Positions 8,527 to 16,619 of a stretch of DNA of 64,000 nt are shown here, piece by piece. The notes under the pieces are model-generated. The model made no database searches. It was given only the letters and a program-made list of their open reading frames with translations, and had not been told where the DNA came from. Positions within the stretch are counted from its first letter, which is position 1, and every line of letters begins with the position of its first letter. The stretch lies in contig JAHHGT010000007.1 of assembly GCA_019359745.1 (NCBI GenBank), forward strand, positions 124,001 to 188,000, given 5' to 3'. Made by a program: the position numbers and the translations under genes. This stretch comes from Aphanothece saxicola GSE-SYN-MK-01-06B. Its GTDB lineage: Bacteria; Cyanobacteriota; Cyanobacteriia; PCC-6307; Cyanobiaceae.

Positions 8527-9798
8527 ATGGAAACGTCCGAGGAAGCGTCGGAGCTGCAGGTGCTGCTGGCCCTCGGCGCCGCCTGGGCCCTGACCGCCGG
8601 CTGGTTCCTGTTCTGGCCGGTGCCCACCGAGGTGATCGGCCGGGGGGTCGTGATCGTGCCCGGCGGTGCCACGGTGATCGATGCCCGGGCCGAGGGCCAG
8701 ATCCTCAGCCTGCCGGTGCGGGTGGGCCAGCGGGTGAGCCGGGGCCAGACCCTGCTGCGCCTCTACCTGCCCACCCTGGAGCAGCAGTTGCGTCGCCAGC
8801 AGAAGGATCTGGCGGAGCTGATCCGCATCAACGCCGATCTCGACCGGCGCGACCAGGCGCGGCTGGCCTCGGCCCGACGGCTGCGGGACACGGCCCTGGC
8901 CCAGCTGGGGGGCAACCGCGAACGCCTCGACGCCCTGCGTCGCGTCTACGACCAGAAGGTGGCCGATTTCCGCCATCTTGCCCGCCGCGAGGTGGTGGCC
9001 CCCCTGGCCGGGGAGGTGGTGGCCAGCGAAGACCGGGCCATCCAGATCGACAACGACGTCGCCGATCTCGGCATCCGCGAGCGGGAGGCCCTCGACGCCT
9101 GGGAGACGGTGAAGCTGGGCATCGAGACCGAAGCCCAGCGGCGGCGCTTTGCCATCAGTGACGCCCGCCGCGCTGTGGGGGTCACCCAGACCCGCCTGGG
9201 CTTCGACGGCAGCCTCAGCGCCACCCGGGATGGGCGGCTGCTGGATCTGCAGGTGGTGCGTGGTCAGACGGTGAAACCGGGCCAGCGCCTCGGCACCCTG
9301 GGAGGGCCCGAGGGTGGGCAGACCCTGCAGGCCGTGGCCTACTTCGCCCCGGCCGATGCGCGCCGCCTGCGCCCCGGCCTGGCCATGGAGGTGGTGCCGG
9401 ACTGGAACGAGCGGGGTCGCTTCGGTGGCCTCCGCGGTCGCGTCGTGCGCGTCAACCTGCTGCCCGCCACCCGCGAGGACATCAACACCACCATGGGCAA
9501 CCCCCAGCTGGCGGAGGCCCTGGTGCGCCACGGACCGGTGCTGCGCACCGAGATCGCCCTGCAGCCCTCGGGCAACGCCCCCGGCTTCGATGGCTTCCGC
9601 TGGACCCTCAGCCGTGGCAGCAGCGTCTTTCCGATCCGCGAGGGGCTGACCCTCAAGGCCCACGGTTATGTGGAATGGCGCCCACCGGTCAGCTATGTGC
9701 TGCCGATGCTGCGCGACCTCACGGGCAGCTACCGCACCCTGCGGCAACAGGAGCGCCAGGACCAGCCCCCGCTGCAGCAGCGAGAGGCCCTGCCATGA
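8527..9798 (+). CDS. HlyD-family membrane fusion protein
   Basis: Periplasmic adaptor-type protein of about 423 residues. One membrane segment lies near the N-terminus (LLALGAAWALTAGWFLFW). A biotinyl-lipoyl-like half-motif follows (IDARAEGQILSLPVRVGQRVSRGQTLLRL), then a long coiled-coil hairpin rich in Arg, Gln and Leu (about residues 80-210), a second lipoyl half (GRLLDLQVVRGQTVKPGQ) and a beta-barrel region. This is the layout of HlyD proteins that link an inner-membrane pump to TolC. I chose the ATG at 8527 because TGAGG at 8516-8520 gives a 6-base spacing; the GTG at 8521 is possible. No ABC or RND pump gene is in this cluster. A TolC-like gene converges from the other side. Confidence 0.84.
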   Translation: METSEEASELQVLLALGAAWALTAGWFLFWPVPTEVIGRGVVIVPGGATVIDARAEGQILSLPVRVGQRVSRGQTLLRLYLPTLEQQLRRQQKDLAELIRINADLDRRDQARLASARRLRDTALAQLGGNRERLDALRRVYDQKVADFRHLARREVVAPLAGEVVASEDRAIQIDNDVADLGIREREALDAWETVKLGIETEAQRRRFAISDARRAVGVTQTRLGFDGSLSATRDGRLLDLQVVRGQTVKPGQRLGTLGGPEGGQTLQAVAYFAPADARRLRPGLAMEVVPDWNERGRFGGLRGRVVRVNLLPATREDINTTMGNPQLAEALVRHGPVLRTEIALQPSGNAPGFDGFRWTLSRGSSVFPIREGLTLKAHGYVEWRPPVSYVLPMLRDLTGSYRTLRQQERQDQPPLQQREALP

Positions 9799-10010
9799 CC
9801 CGCGAACTGCCCTGGCTGGTGCTCCAGGCGGCCCTGCTGGTGGTGCTGCTGCACGCCAACGCCCCGGAGGTGTGGTTCTGGTTCGCGGTGCTGCTGGTGC
9901 TGCTGCTGTGGCGCTCGGTCGCCTGGCGCCAGCGGCGCTGGCAGCGGCTGCAGGAGCGGCAGGGTGGCGCTCAGGAGCCGCCCAGCACCAGCGGCAGCGC
10001 CACCGGCTGA
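9795..10010 (+). CDS. Small membrane protein, unknown function
   Basis: A 71-residue protein starting at an ATGA overlap with the HlyD-type gene. It has two hydrophobic stretches (LVLQAALLVVLLHA and FWFAVLLVLLLWRSVAW) followed by an Arg/Gln-rich tail, so it is likely a two-helix membrane hairpin with a cytoplasmic basic end. The last 40 bases overlap the 3' end of the convergent TolC-like gene. Translational coupling to the adaptor suggests it is an accessory subunit of that exporter. I recognise no family. Confidence 0.6.
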   Translation: MTRELPWLVLQAALLVVLLHANAPEVWFWFAVLLVLLLWRSVAWRQRRWQRLQERQGGAQEPPSTSGSATG

Positions 10011-11629
10011 TCGGGCCGGTCCGGCACCGGCAGCAGTTCGCGCAGCAGCTGGGCATAGCTGACGTTCGCCAAGGTGGTGGATTCGGCCACCCCCTCCATG
10101 GCGCCGGTGAGGGTGGCCACGGTGGTGGCCACATCGCTGTAGTCGGCCAGTCCGAGCTGGTAACGGGCCCGCACATCCCGGAAGGCCTCCCGGGAGGCGC
10201 TGTAGGAGGAGCGGGCCGCCACGATCTGGCGCAGGGCGGCCCGATGGTCGTAAAAGGCGGCCTCAAGGCGCTGGCGGATGGCATTGCGTTCGCGGGCCAG
10301 GCTCTGATCAGTGCGTGCCGCGGCGCTACGGCTGGCGGCCACGGCGCCGGCCGTGACACCGCCATCGAAGAAGCGCCAGTGCAACTGCAGGCCCGCGGCC
10401 CAGTCGGAGCGCTGGTTGAGCAGCTGGGGAACAAGGGCCGAGCTGCAGCAGCCCTCCAAGCGGATCACCGGCTGGGTGATCAGCCCCTGGCCGTAGCCAC
10501 CGGTGGCCACCAGCCGCAGGCTGGGCAGCAGTTCGGCGGCGCGGCGATCGGCCTGGCGCAGCAGGGCATCGCGGGCCGCCTGCAGGGCCCGCAGCTGGGG
10601 GTTGTCGCGCCAGCCGCGCACGATTGTCTGCTCCAGATCCAGGGGCCAGGGGGGCTGGAGCCGCACCGCCTCGCTGGCCCGCAGGCTGACGTCGAAGGGC
10701 ACATTGATCAGGTTGCTGAGCTGGCGCTGACGGCTGAGCTGCAGGGCCTCGGCCTGCTCAAGCCGATACAGGCTCTGCTGCAGGGCGGCCTCGGCCCGGA
10801 GCCGATCCAGCCGCGGCACCAGGCCCGCCTGCTGGAGCGCCGCCACCTGGTCGCGCACCACCGTGTCGCTGTCGGCGACGGCCCGGCGGATGCGCTGCAA
10901 CTGGTCGGCGAGCTGCAGGCCGTAGTAGGCGACGCTCACATCCAGCTGCAGCTGCCGCAACCGATCGGCGTAGCGCTGGCGGGAGGCCTTGAGGCCGTCG
11001 TCGGCCTCGGCGATGCTGGCGCTGCGGTAGGGGCTGATCAGCTCCCAGCCCAGCTCCATCCGGGCGGCGGCCGCACCGACATTGGACTGCACCACATTCC
11101 AGCCCTGGTTGCGGACCAGAAACGGGGAGCCCGCTGGATAGATCCCGGCGTTGTCGGTCCAGACCTGGTTGTAGGAGCGCTCCTGGCGGAAGCCACCGGC
11201 CAGGTTCAGGCTCAGTTCCGGCCACCAGCGTCCCCGGGCCGATCCGGCCAGATCCTGCTGCTCACGCACGTTGAGCACGGCGGCGGCCAGATCGGGATCG
11301 TTGCGGACGGCCACCGCCAGGGCCTCGGCCAGGCTGAGCCGCCGGCGTCGCTCGATGCGCACCGCCTCAGGAACCTGCGGCAGGGCCGTCGCGGCCGGGG
11401 CCGGCAGGTCGGCCGCCTCTGCAGGGCCGGGGCTGTCCGCCTCCGGCGCCGCCGGCAGCAGGCTGCGGTCAAGCCGTTCGAGATCCTGCTGGAACCCCTG
11501 GAGGCTGCGCAGCAGCGCCGGGGAGGGGGGCGGCAGGCGCCGGCCCTGGGCCCGGGCCGGGGCCATCGCTGCCAGCACGGCCAGCGCCAGGGCCGGGGCC
11601 AGCCAGCGGTGGGCGTGGCGCCGGATCAT
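9971..11629 (-). CDS. TolC-family outer membrane efflux protein
   Basis: Outer membrane channel protein of 552 residues. It begins with a Sec signal peptide (basic MIRRHAHR, then a hydrophobic stretch ending AMAPARA). The mature part contains the repeated long helices typical of TolC, starting with LSLAEALAVAVRNDPDLAAA and, in the second repeat, LEQTIVRGWRDNPQLRALQAARDALL. The Gly-rich loop segments (GGYGQGLITQP) fit beta-strand regions. The start at 11629 overlaps the upstream small membrane gene by 4 bases; the open frame extends further but only through other genes. It probably forms the outer-membrane conduit for the HlyD-like adaptor encoded convergently next door. Confidence 0.88.
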   Translation of the reverse strand: MIRRHAHRWLAPALALAVLAAMAPARAQGRRLPPPSPALLRSLQGFQQDLERLDRSLLPAAPEADSPGPAEAADLPAPAATALPQVPEAVRIERRRRLSLAEALAVAVRNDPDLAAAVLNVREQQDLAGSARGRWWPELSLNLAGGFRQERSYNQVWTDNAGIYPAGSPFLVRNQGWNVVQSNVGAAAARMELGWELISPYRSASIAEADDGLKASRQRYADRLRQLQLDVSVAYYGLQLADQLQRIRRAVADSDTVVRDQVAALQQAGLVPRLDRLRAEAALQQSLYRLEQAEALQLSRQRQLSNLINVPFDVSLRASEAVRLQPPWPLDLEQTIVRGWRDNPQLRALQAARDALLRQADRRAAELLPSLRLVATGGYGQGLITQPVIRLEGCCSSALVPQLLNQRSDWAAGLQLHWRFFDGGVTAGAVAASRSAAARTDQSLARERNAIRQRLEAAFYDHRAALRQIVAARSSYSASREAFRDVRARYQLGLADYSDVATTVATLTGAMEGVAESTTLANVSYAQLLRELLPVPDRPDQPVALPLVLGGS

Positions 11630-11871
11630 GGCTGCCGGGGGCCCGGGGCTGGCGCCGCGTCCTTGGGGAGGGAGGCCTGGATCAGGTCGTGGAGGCCCAG
11701 GCTGGTGCGGGCCAGACAGCCGATCGAGAAGCAGATGGCGGCACTGCCGAACAGACCCAGCTGCGCTTCGCGGGTTTCGCCTTGAATGCGCGTCATCGCC
11801 AGCAGCACCACCCCGGCGGCCAACCAGGGCAGGGTGACCACCATCCCGAGCTGGGAACGGGTCATCGCCAT
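11626..11871 (-). CDS. Small membrane protein with FGxAAICFSIGC motif (copy 1)
   Basis: An 81-residue protein with two hydrophobic segments: LGMVVTLPWLAAGVVLLAM, and LGLFGSAAICFSIGCLA. The second contains a motif that recurs almost exactly in the gene just upstream (AWGLFGNAAICFSIGCVC). The two are tandem paralogues, yet the rest of each protein differs. It overlaps the TolC-like gene by 4 bases (ATGA) and shares one base with the upstream paralogue, so all three are translationally coupled. The tail is Pro/Ala-rich. No known family is recognised; the conserved pair of Cys within a helix suggests packing or a metal or redox role, which is speculation. Confidence 0.62.
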   Translation of the reverse strand: MAMTRSQLGMVVTLPWLAAGVVLLAMTRIQGETREAQLGLFGSAAICFSIGCLARTSLGLHDLIQASLPKDAAPAPGPRQP

Positions 11872-12143
11872 CAGCGCAGACCCAGCTCCTGGCGCAGCTG
11901 CACCTCCAGCTGGCGCACGGCGTTGAACCGCGCCATGGCCCAGGAGAGCTGGCAGACACAGCCGATCGAGAAGCAGATCGCCGCGTTGCCGAACAGGCCC
12001 CAGGCATGGCTGTGCAGGTTGAAATCCTCGGCCAGCAGCAACCGCAGCGCCAGGATCACCAGCAGGCCAGCCACCACCCAGGGGCCATACACCCAGCCAA
12101 CGAAGAACTGATCGACGAACAGCCGACGCGGCGGCGGGGCCAT
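11871..12143 (-). CDS. Small membrane protein with FGxAAICFSIGC motif (copy 2)
   Basis: A 90-residue protein with hydrophobic segments YGPWVVAGLLVILALRLLL and WGLFGNAAICFSIGCVCQL. It is the paralogue of the downstream 81-residue protein; the shared motif is also conserved in the DNA, with about 21 identical bases at 11716-11736 and 11958-11978. I placed the start at the ATG 12143 (MAPPPRRLF); in-frame codons exist up to 12191. A GTG or longer form cannot be excluded. It is first in the minus-strand group copy 2, copy 1, TolC, and so is probably co-expressed with the channel. Confidence 0.6.
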   Translation of the reverse strand: MAPPPRRLFVDQFFVGWVYGPWVVAGLLVILALRLLLAEDFNLHSHAWGLFGNAAICFSIGCVCQLSWAMARFNAVRQLEVQLRQELGLR

Positions 12144-12222
12144 GACACCGGAAGCCAGGGAGCCAAGTCTGCCGCTGGCCACCGGCGACACAAGCCGCCC
12201 CAGCCGCAGGTCCAGCTGGCCC

Positions 12223-13173
12223 TCAGGAGCGGCGCCGCCTCAGGGCCAGCAGCAGCGTCTCGAACACCTCCGGCAGGGGCGCTTCGCACACCAGCCGCTC
12301 GCCGCTGATCGGATGGTCGAGGGCCAGCCGCACCGCGTGCAGGGCCTGGCCGCTGAGGGCCACCGGCAGCTTGCGGCAGCGGCCGTACGTGGCATCCCCC
12401 ACGATCGGGTGGCCCGTGTGGGCGCAATGCACCCGGATCTGGTGGGTGCGGCCCGTGTCGAGCTTGAAGCGCAGCAGGGAGTAATCGCCCAGGGGTTCGA
12501 TCAGGCGCCAGTGGGTGCAGGCATGGCGGCCGCTGCTGTCCGAGACCACGGCGTACTTCTTGCGATCGACCGGATGGCGGCCAATGGCTCCCACGATCGT
12601 GCCACTGTCCGCCGCAGGCTGGCCATGCACGACCGCCAGGTATTCCCGCGAGGCGATGCGCTTCTGGATCTGCACCTGCAGCTTCACCAGCGCCTCCTGG
12701 CTCTTGGCAACGACGATGCAACCGGTGGTGTCCTTGTCGAGCCGGTGCACGATGCCGGGGCGCATCTCACCGCCGATGCCCGGCAGGTCGGGGCAGTGGT
12801 GCAGCAGGCCGTTCACCAGGGTGCCGTCCTTGTTGCCGGGAGCCGGGTGGACCGTGAGCCCGGCGGGCTTGTTGAGCACGATCAGGTGGGCGTCCTCGAA
12901 CAGCACGTCCAGCGCCATCGGCTGGGCCACCAGGTAGGGCAGGGGCTCCGGCGGCGGCATCCACAGCTCGACGGTGTCGTCGGTGCGCAGGGGCGTCTTG
13001 GCCCGGCCCGTGACGCCATTCACCCGCACGTAGCCCGCATCGATGAACTTCTGGATGCGGGCCCGGCTCTGCTCGGGCCGCTGGGACACCAGCCAGCGGT
13101 CGAGCCGCATCGGCAGCGGCTTCGGGTAGTGGAGCGTCAGCAGCTCCCCTTCACCTTCCCCGAAGGCGGCCAT
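12223..13173 (-). CDS. rluD: RluA-family pseudouridine synthase (RluD-like)
   Basis: Modifies specific uridines in rRNA to pseudouridine. The 316-residue protein has an N-terminal S4 RNA-binding domain (MRLDRWLVSQRPEQSRARIQ to GYVRVNG), then the catalytic domain with VLNKPAGLTVHP, the active-site motif GIVHRLDKDTTG with its nucleophilic Asp, and KLDTGRTHQIRVH near the end. This arrangement and length fit RluD, which acts on the helix 69 region of 23S rRNA; other RluA-family members are possible. The ATG at 13173 is preferred to a GTG one codon upstream. Upstream lies a structured intergenic region rather than a close gene. Confidence 0.9.
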   Translation of the reverse strand: MAAFGEGEGELLTLHYPKPLPMRLDRWLVSQRPEQSRARIQKFIDAGYVRVNGVTGRAKTPLRTDDTVELWMPPPEPLPYLVAQPMALDVLFEDAHLIVLNKPAGLTVHPAPGNKDGTLVNGLLHHCPDLPGIGGEMRPGIVHRLDKDTTGCIVVAKSQEALVKLQVQIQKRIASREYLAVVHGQPAADSGTIVGAIGRHPVDRKKYAVVSDSSGRHACTHWRLIEPLGDYSLLRFKLDTGRTHQIRVHCAHTGHPIVGDATYGRCRKLPVALSGQALHAVRLALDHPISGERLVCEAPLPEVFETLLLALRRRRS

Positions 13174-13432
13174 CACGGCAGGATCGTCGGTGAGGCACTC
13201 CGCCTATGGACCCATCGGAGGGCGCTGGGGAGAGACCGTGCGGCAGTTTCGATAACCAGACGTCTGCATCACCACTTGGACTCCGACCATACGGTGAGGC
13301 GTCAACGGTCTGGACACCGTCCAGAAGTCCAAGTGGGCTGGGCACGAGCAAAATCCATGCCTGCAGGAGGGCGGGTCAACGGGTCAGTCCGCAACGCAGC
13401 TTCTCTCCTCCATTCCAACCCACGCGGGCGTC
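13174..13432. other. Intergenic region with nested inverted repeats
   Basis: This 259-base gap between divergent genes contains a strong branched inverted-repeat structure and no convincing gene. CAGACGTCTG at 13257-13266 is a perfect 10-base palindrome. The outer arms CCACTTGGACT (13272-13282) and AGTCCAAGTGG (13326-13336) are perfectly complementary over 11 bases. Inside them TCTGGAC-acc-GTCCAGA (13309-13325) forms a 7-bp hairpin that abuts the outer right arm. Such an arrangement could fold as a multi-branched RNA or a cruciform. It has no T-run. Promoters for the divergent genes may also lie here but I cannot place them. Confidence 0.7.
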
Positions 13433-15127
13433 ATGAATCCCAGCAGCTTCCAGCCGTGGCTTCACCGACAGCAGCGGCGACGATCTGGCCATCGATGGGA
13501 GTGGTTCTTCTGGACGCTGGCAAGCCTCTCGACACTCCTTTATCTGGCTGCGGCGGGAAACGACAACAGCTTTCATGATTTCCTCGGAGGGCGTTTTCCA
13601 GTCGCAGACGGATACGACTGGCTCAAGGCGTCTCTGGATGCTGCCAGTGGCTACCGCACGGACTATGGGGTCCGAAGGCCTTGGAACCTCCCGTTCAATG
13701 TGACCTCCCTCTGGCTCGGTCACCGCCTCGGCCCTGACCCTCTGGTGAACGAGCTGGCCATCAAACGACTCTTAGCCCTGGCGAGCATCGCCGCCGTTCT
13801 GGCGGCACTCCGTCCGCGCCTGACGCTGATTGCCACAGCGGGGCTCGGCGCTCTACTTGTGAGCACCTTACCCAGATTTGAACCGTCTCCGTTTCTGGCC
13901 TTCAGTGGACAAGGCCTGGGCTACACCCACGGCTCCGAACTCAATGCCTTCATCTTTGTGAATGTCGCCCTTGCGTGGTTCATCCTGGGGATCGAGTCTC
14001 TCGAAGGCGGCAGATTTCGTGAGCACGCCATCCGAAGCACCGCTGGCTTTCTTCTGCTCACCCTGGCGCTTCAGGTACGCCCAGGAACTCTGGGATTGCT
14101 GCCTTCCCTGGTGGTGCTGTTAGCCATGGCCGCGGGCTGCCTTGGGTCCCAGGGGAAGCGCCCGTCCTGGGCCTGGAGGCGCATCCTCCCCATCGTGCTG
14201 CTGGCACTTCTTGGCTGGTTGCTGATCTCGGCAGGACAGTTGGCACTGGAACAGAAACTGGCCAGATCCACCTGCGGGTCCATCGGCTCCAACTCGGGGA
14301 GTTCCATCATGGGAATGGCCACCGGCCAGACCTGGCGCGAAGCCTTGAAGGAGACCAACGAGACCGAACTGCCTGGGTGTGGCCGTGATCTATCGAGGCT
14401 CCAGAGAAGCATTGGCATCGAGCGCATTCGAAGCAACCCTTTCCCCTTCCTCAACCTCCTGAAGGGCAATATGGTCATGCTTCTTTCTCTCCCTTCGGTC
14501 CTATTGACCTTGGCTTGCACTGGGATCTTGATCTTTATCTTAGCCATGCAGAAACAAGCCTTAAGACGGGGAGAGGACGCGACAGATCATGGCGGACTTC
14601 TGATCATCGTACTTGCCATCTGCGGAAGCTTAAGCATCTTCGCTTTTCAGAGCTTGTTCCTTAGAGAAGCAGGATTAAGACCATCAATCCCCTACAGCAT
14701 CTTCCCGTTTCTAGTCTTTATTGGCACTATCAACAAAAGCCTTGTCGTCGCCTTTCCTTCACTTTCTCCCGCAGCAATTGACCCAAGGCCTGCTCCATTG
14801 GCTATCCCCCTCATGACAGTGCTACTGGCTGCTTATCTGGCCTTGGGAATGTTGCTGATCCAGCGTCAAGCCCTGCTCAGCACTGGCTATGGTCAGGTCA
14901 CTGGATCCATACAGGTCACTCCGGCATGGCTCAAAGAATGGATGTATTACAGGGCTATTTCACCATCCATTGGGATCATGTACGACTTCCAAACCTCTCC
15001 AGATTTTGCGATGATGGCGGCACCAGAGCGCCAAGGGACGACGCCATTGTGCGTTGATTACAGTCGCAAGGGTTTGCCTTGGGGCTTGCCCTACGGAAAA
15101 CTGACGATCACCCCTGGACGCTGTTGA
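13433..15127 (+). CDS. Polytopic membrane protein, unknown function
   Basis: A 564-residue protein with roughly ten hydrophobic helices, the first near residue 25 (FFWTLASLSTLLYLAAA). Between them are soluble loops, including one with paired Cys (STCGSIGSN and ELPGCG, about residues 280-325). The overall look, with a conserved-looking loop after the first helix (GRFPVADGYDWLKAS) and many helices, recalls membrane glycosyltransferases or dolichyl-phosphate-mannose-type enzymes, but no diagnostic motif is present. The gene, especially the last third, is visibly poorer in G+C than its neighbours and uses AT-ending codons, suggesting acquisition by transfer. The ATG at 13433 is the only well-placed start. 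It stands alone, with no operon partner. Confidence 0.65.
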   Translation: MNPSSFQPWLHRQQRRRSGHRWEWFFWTLASLSTLLYLAAAGNDNSFHDFLGGRFPVADGYDWLKASLDAASGYRTDYGVRRPWNLPFNVTSLWLGHRLGPDPLVNELAIKRLLALASIAAVLAALRPRLTLIATAGLGALLVSTLPRFEPSPFLAFSGQGLGYTHGSELNAFIFVNVALAWFILGIESLEGGRFREHAIRSTAGFLLLTLALQVRPGTLGLLPSLVVLLAMAAGCLGSQGKRPSWAWRRILPIVLLALLGWLLISAGQLALEQKLARSTCGSIGSNSGSSIMGMATGQTWREALKETNETELPGCGRDLSRLQRSIGIERIRSNPFPFLNLLKGNMVMLLSLPSVLLTLACTGILIFILAMQKQALRRGEDATDHGGLLIIVLAICGSLSIFAFQSLFLREAGLRPSIPYSIFPFLVFIGTINKSLVVAFPSLSPAAIDPRPAPLAIPLMTVLLAAYLALGMLLIQRQALLSTGYGQVTGSIQVTPAWLKEWMYYRAISPSIGIMYDFQTSPDFAMMAAPERQGTTPLCVDYSRKGLPWGLPYGKLTITPGRC

Positions 15128-15160
15128 TCGAGATCGCAAATCCCCTCTCCCTCGCTCGTT

Positions 15161-16096
15161 TCAGCTTTGGGGAGTGACGGGCAGTTCCAGGGAGATCGGC
15201 CCTAGCAACGAGCGGCGGAAATCATCGAGCAGGCGCTGAGCCATGCGGGCCGTGTCACCGCTGGTGTGGCGTGCCGCGGCGGCGCTCAGCCAGGCTTCAG
15301 CATCGGGAACGGGACTGCCGGGGGTCCCGCCGGACAAGGACGGCACTGCCACCCCATAGCGCCGCTCCAGCAGCCCGGCGGCCACCCCAGCTGCCGCCAC
15401 CGGCTCCAGCTGGGCCAGCAGGCGCAGGAAGGCCTGGGCCACCGCCTCGCCGTCGTAGGAGGCCTGGCCGATGTCGTCGCAGAGGGCCAGCCGCAGCCCG
15501 GCCAGCTGGTCGTCGAGGCGGGGGGGCAGCACCCCGGGGGCGTCAAGCAGGTCGAGGTCCTGGCCCAGCCGCACCCAGCGCAGGCTGCGGGTGACCCCGG
15601 CCCGGCGGGCGCTCTCAACCACTTTCTGGCGCACCAGCCGGTTGATCAGCGCCGACTTGCCCACGTTGGGGAAGCCGAGCATCAGGGCCCGCACGGGCCG
15701 CGGCTTCATGCCCCGGCCGGCGCGGCGGGCGTTGAGGGTCTCACCGGCCCGGATCGCCGCCTGCTGCAGCTGTTTGACGCCGGTGCCCACCTTGGCGTCA
15801 CACCACCAGGGCACCTCGCCCCGCTCGCGGAACCAGCCGTCCCAGGCCAGGCGGGCCGCCGGGCTGACCATGTCGCGGCGATTGATCACCAGCAGGTGCT
15901 GCTTGCCGCGGATCCAGCGCTGCAGGCGCGGGTGGCCGGTGGCCAGGGGGATGCGGGCATCGCGCACCTCGATCACCAGATCCACCTTTTCCAGGTTGGC
16001 GCTGAGGGCCTTTTCAGCCTTGGCGATGTGGCCTGGGTACCACTGAATCGGTGGGGCAGCCGTACTGAGGCGGACCGTGTCGCCGACGTCCGGCAT
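15161..16096 (-). CDS. Ribosome biogenesis GTPase, YlqF/RbgA type
   Basis: A 311-residue circularly permuted GTPase of the YlqF/RbgA family, which helps late assembly of the 50S subunit. The motif order is diagnostic: the N-terminal PPIQWYPGHIAKAEKAL, G4 NRRD (a variant of NKxD), then G1 GFPNVGKSALINRL, then G3 DAPGVL. A short C-terminal helical RNA-binding region follows. The start shares one base with the stop of the upstream usp gene (TGATG), so the two are likely coupled. The substitution of Lys by Arg in G4 is seen in some members and need not abolish guanine binding. Confidence 0.9.
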   Translation of the reverse strand: MPDVGDTVRLSTAAPPIQWYPGHIAKAEKALSANLEKVDLVIEVRDARIPLATGHPRLQRWIRGKQHLLVINRRDMVSPAARLAWDGWFRERGEVPWWCDAKVGTGVKQLQQAAIRAGETLNARRAGRGMKPRPVRALMLGFPNVGKSALINRLVRQKVVESARRAGVTRSLRWVRLGQDLDLLDAPGVLPPRLDDQLAGLRLALCDDIGQASYDGEAVAQAFLRLLAQLEPVAAAGVAAGLLERRYGVAVPSLSGGTPGSPVPDAEAWLSAAAARHTSGDTARMAQRLLDDFRRSLLGPISLELPVTPQS

Positions 16097-16479
16097 CAGG
16101 GCACCACCAGCACCGGACAGGGCGCCAGCTGCAGCACCCGGGCGGCGGTGCTCTGGTGGTCGCCCTCGAGGGTGATGCCGCGGGTGCCCATGACGATCAC
16201 ATCGGCGTTGATCTCATCGGCCACGTCTCCGATCACGAAGGCCGGCTTTCCCTCCCGCTCCAGCACCTCGCAGGCCACGCCGGCCTGGGTGAAGCTGGCG
16301 CGGGCCTGCTCCAGCAGCCGGGCCACATCGGCGGGATCGTGCATCACACCTTCTTCGGCCTCCACCACCGACAGCAGCACGATGCGGCTGCCGTGGCGCT
16401 GGGCGAGCTGCAGGGCGACGGCCGCCGTTTCCATCGTCTGGCGGCTCTGGTCGATGGGGAACAGGACGGTGTCGAACAT
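16096..16479 (-). CDS. Universal stress protein, UspA family
   Basis: A single-domain 127-residue UspA-fold protein. It begins [14 protein letters not shown] and ends with the nucleotide-binding signature region [33 protein letters not shown]. The GxRG-x(9)-G[S/T] pattern of ATP-binding Usps is only partly kept (GTRG, then STAARV), so ATP binding is uncertain. It is the first gene of a two-gene unit with the RbgA-like GTPase and is divergent from pgk. Usp proteins are usually induced by starvation or stress; nothing here defines the signal. Confidence 0.86.
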   Translation of the reverse strand: MFDTVLFPIDQSRQTMETAAVALQLAQRHGSRIVLLSVVEAEEGVMHDPADVARLLEQARASFTQAGVACEVLEREGKPAFVIGDVADEINADVIVMGTRGITLEGDHQSTAARVLQLAPCPVLVVP

Positions 16480-16619
16480 GGCGGAAGGCCCAGCCCCCTT
16501 GTCCTAGCGCCGACCGCTGCGGCCGCCAGGGACGGGGGGTGGGAAGAACCGAATCGCGCCGGTGGTGGGGCTGGAGGCGCCGGAGGCTAATCTCCCCCCG
16601 CCTTTCCCTATACGTAATC

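Noticed and set aside
9668-11785. Plus-strand frame of about 700 codons across the TolC gene
   Set aside because: Antisense shadow of the TolC-like gene; Gly/Ala/Gln-rich with no domain.
13151-13351. Small minus-strand frame over the inverted-repeat element
   Set aside because: No ribosome-binding site, no recognisable domain, and it overlaps the start of the pseudouridine synthase gene.
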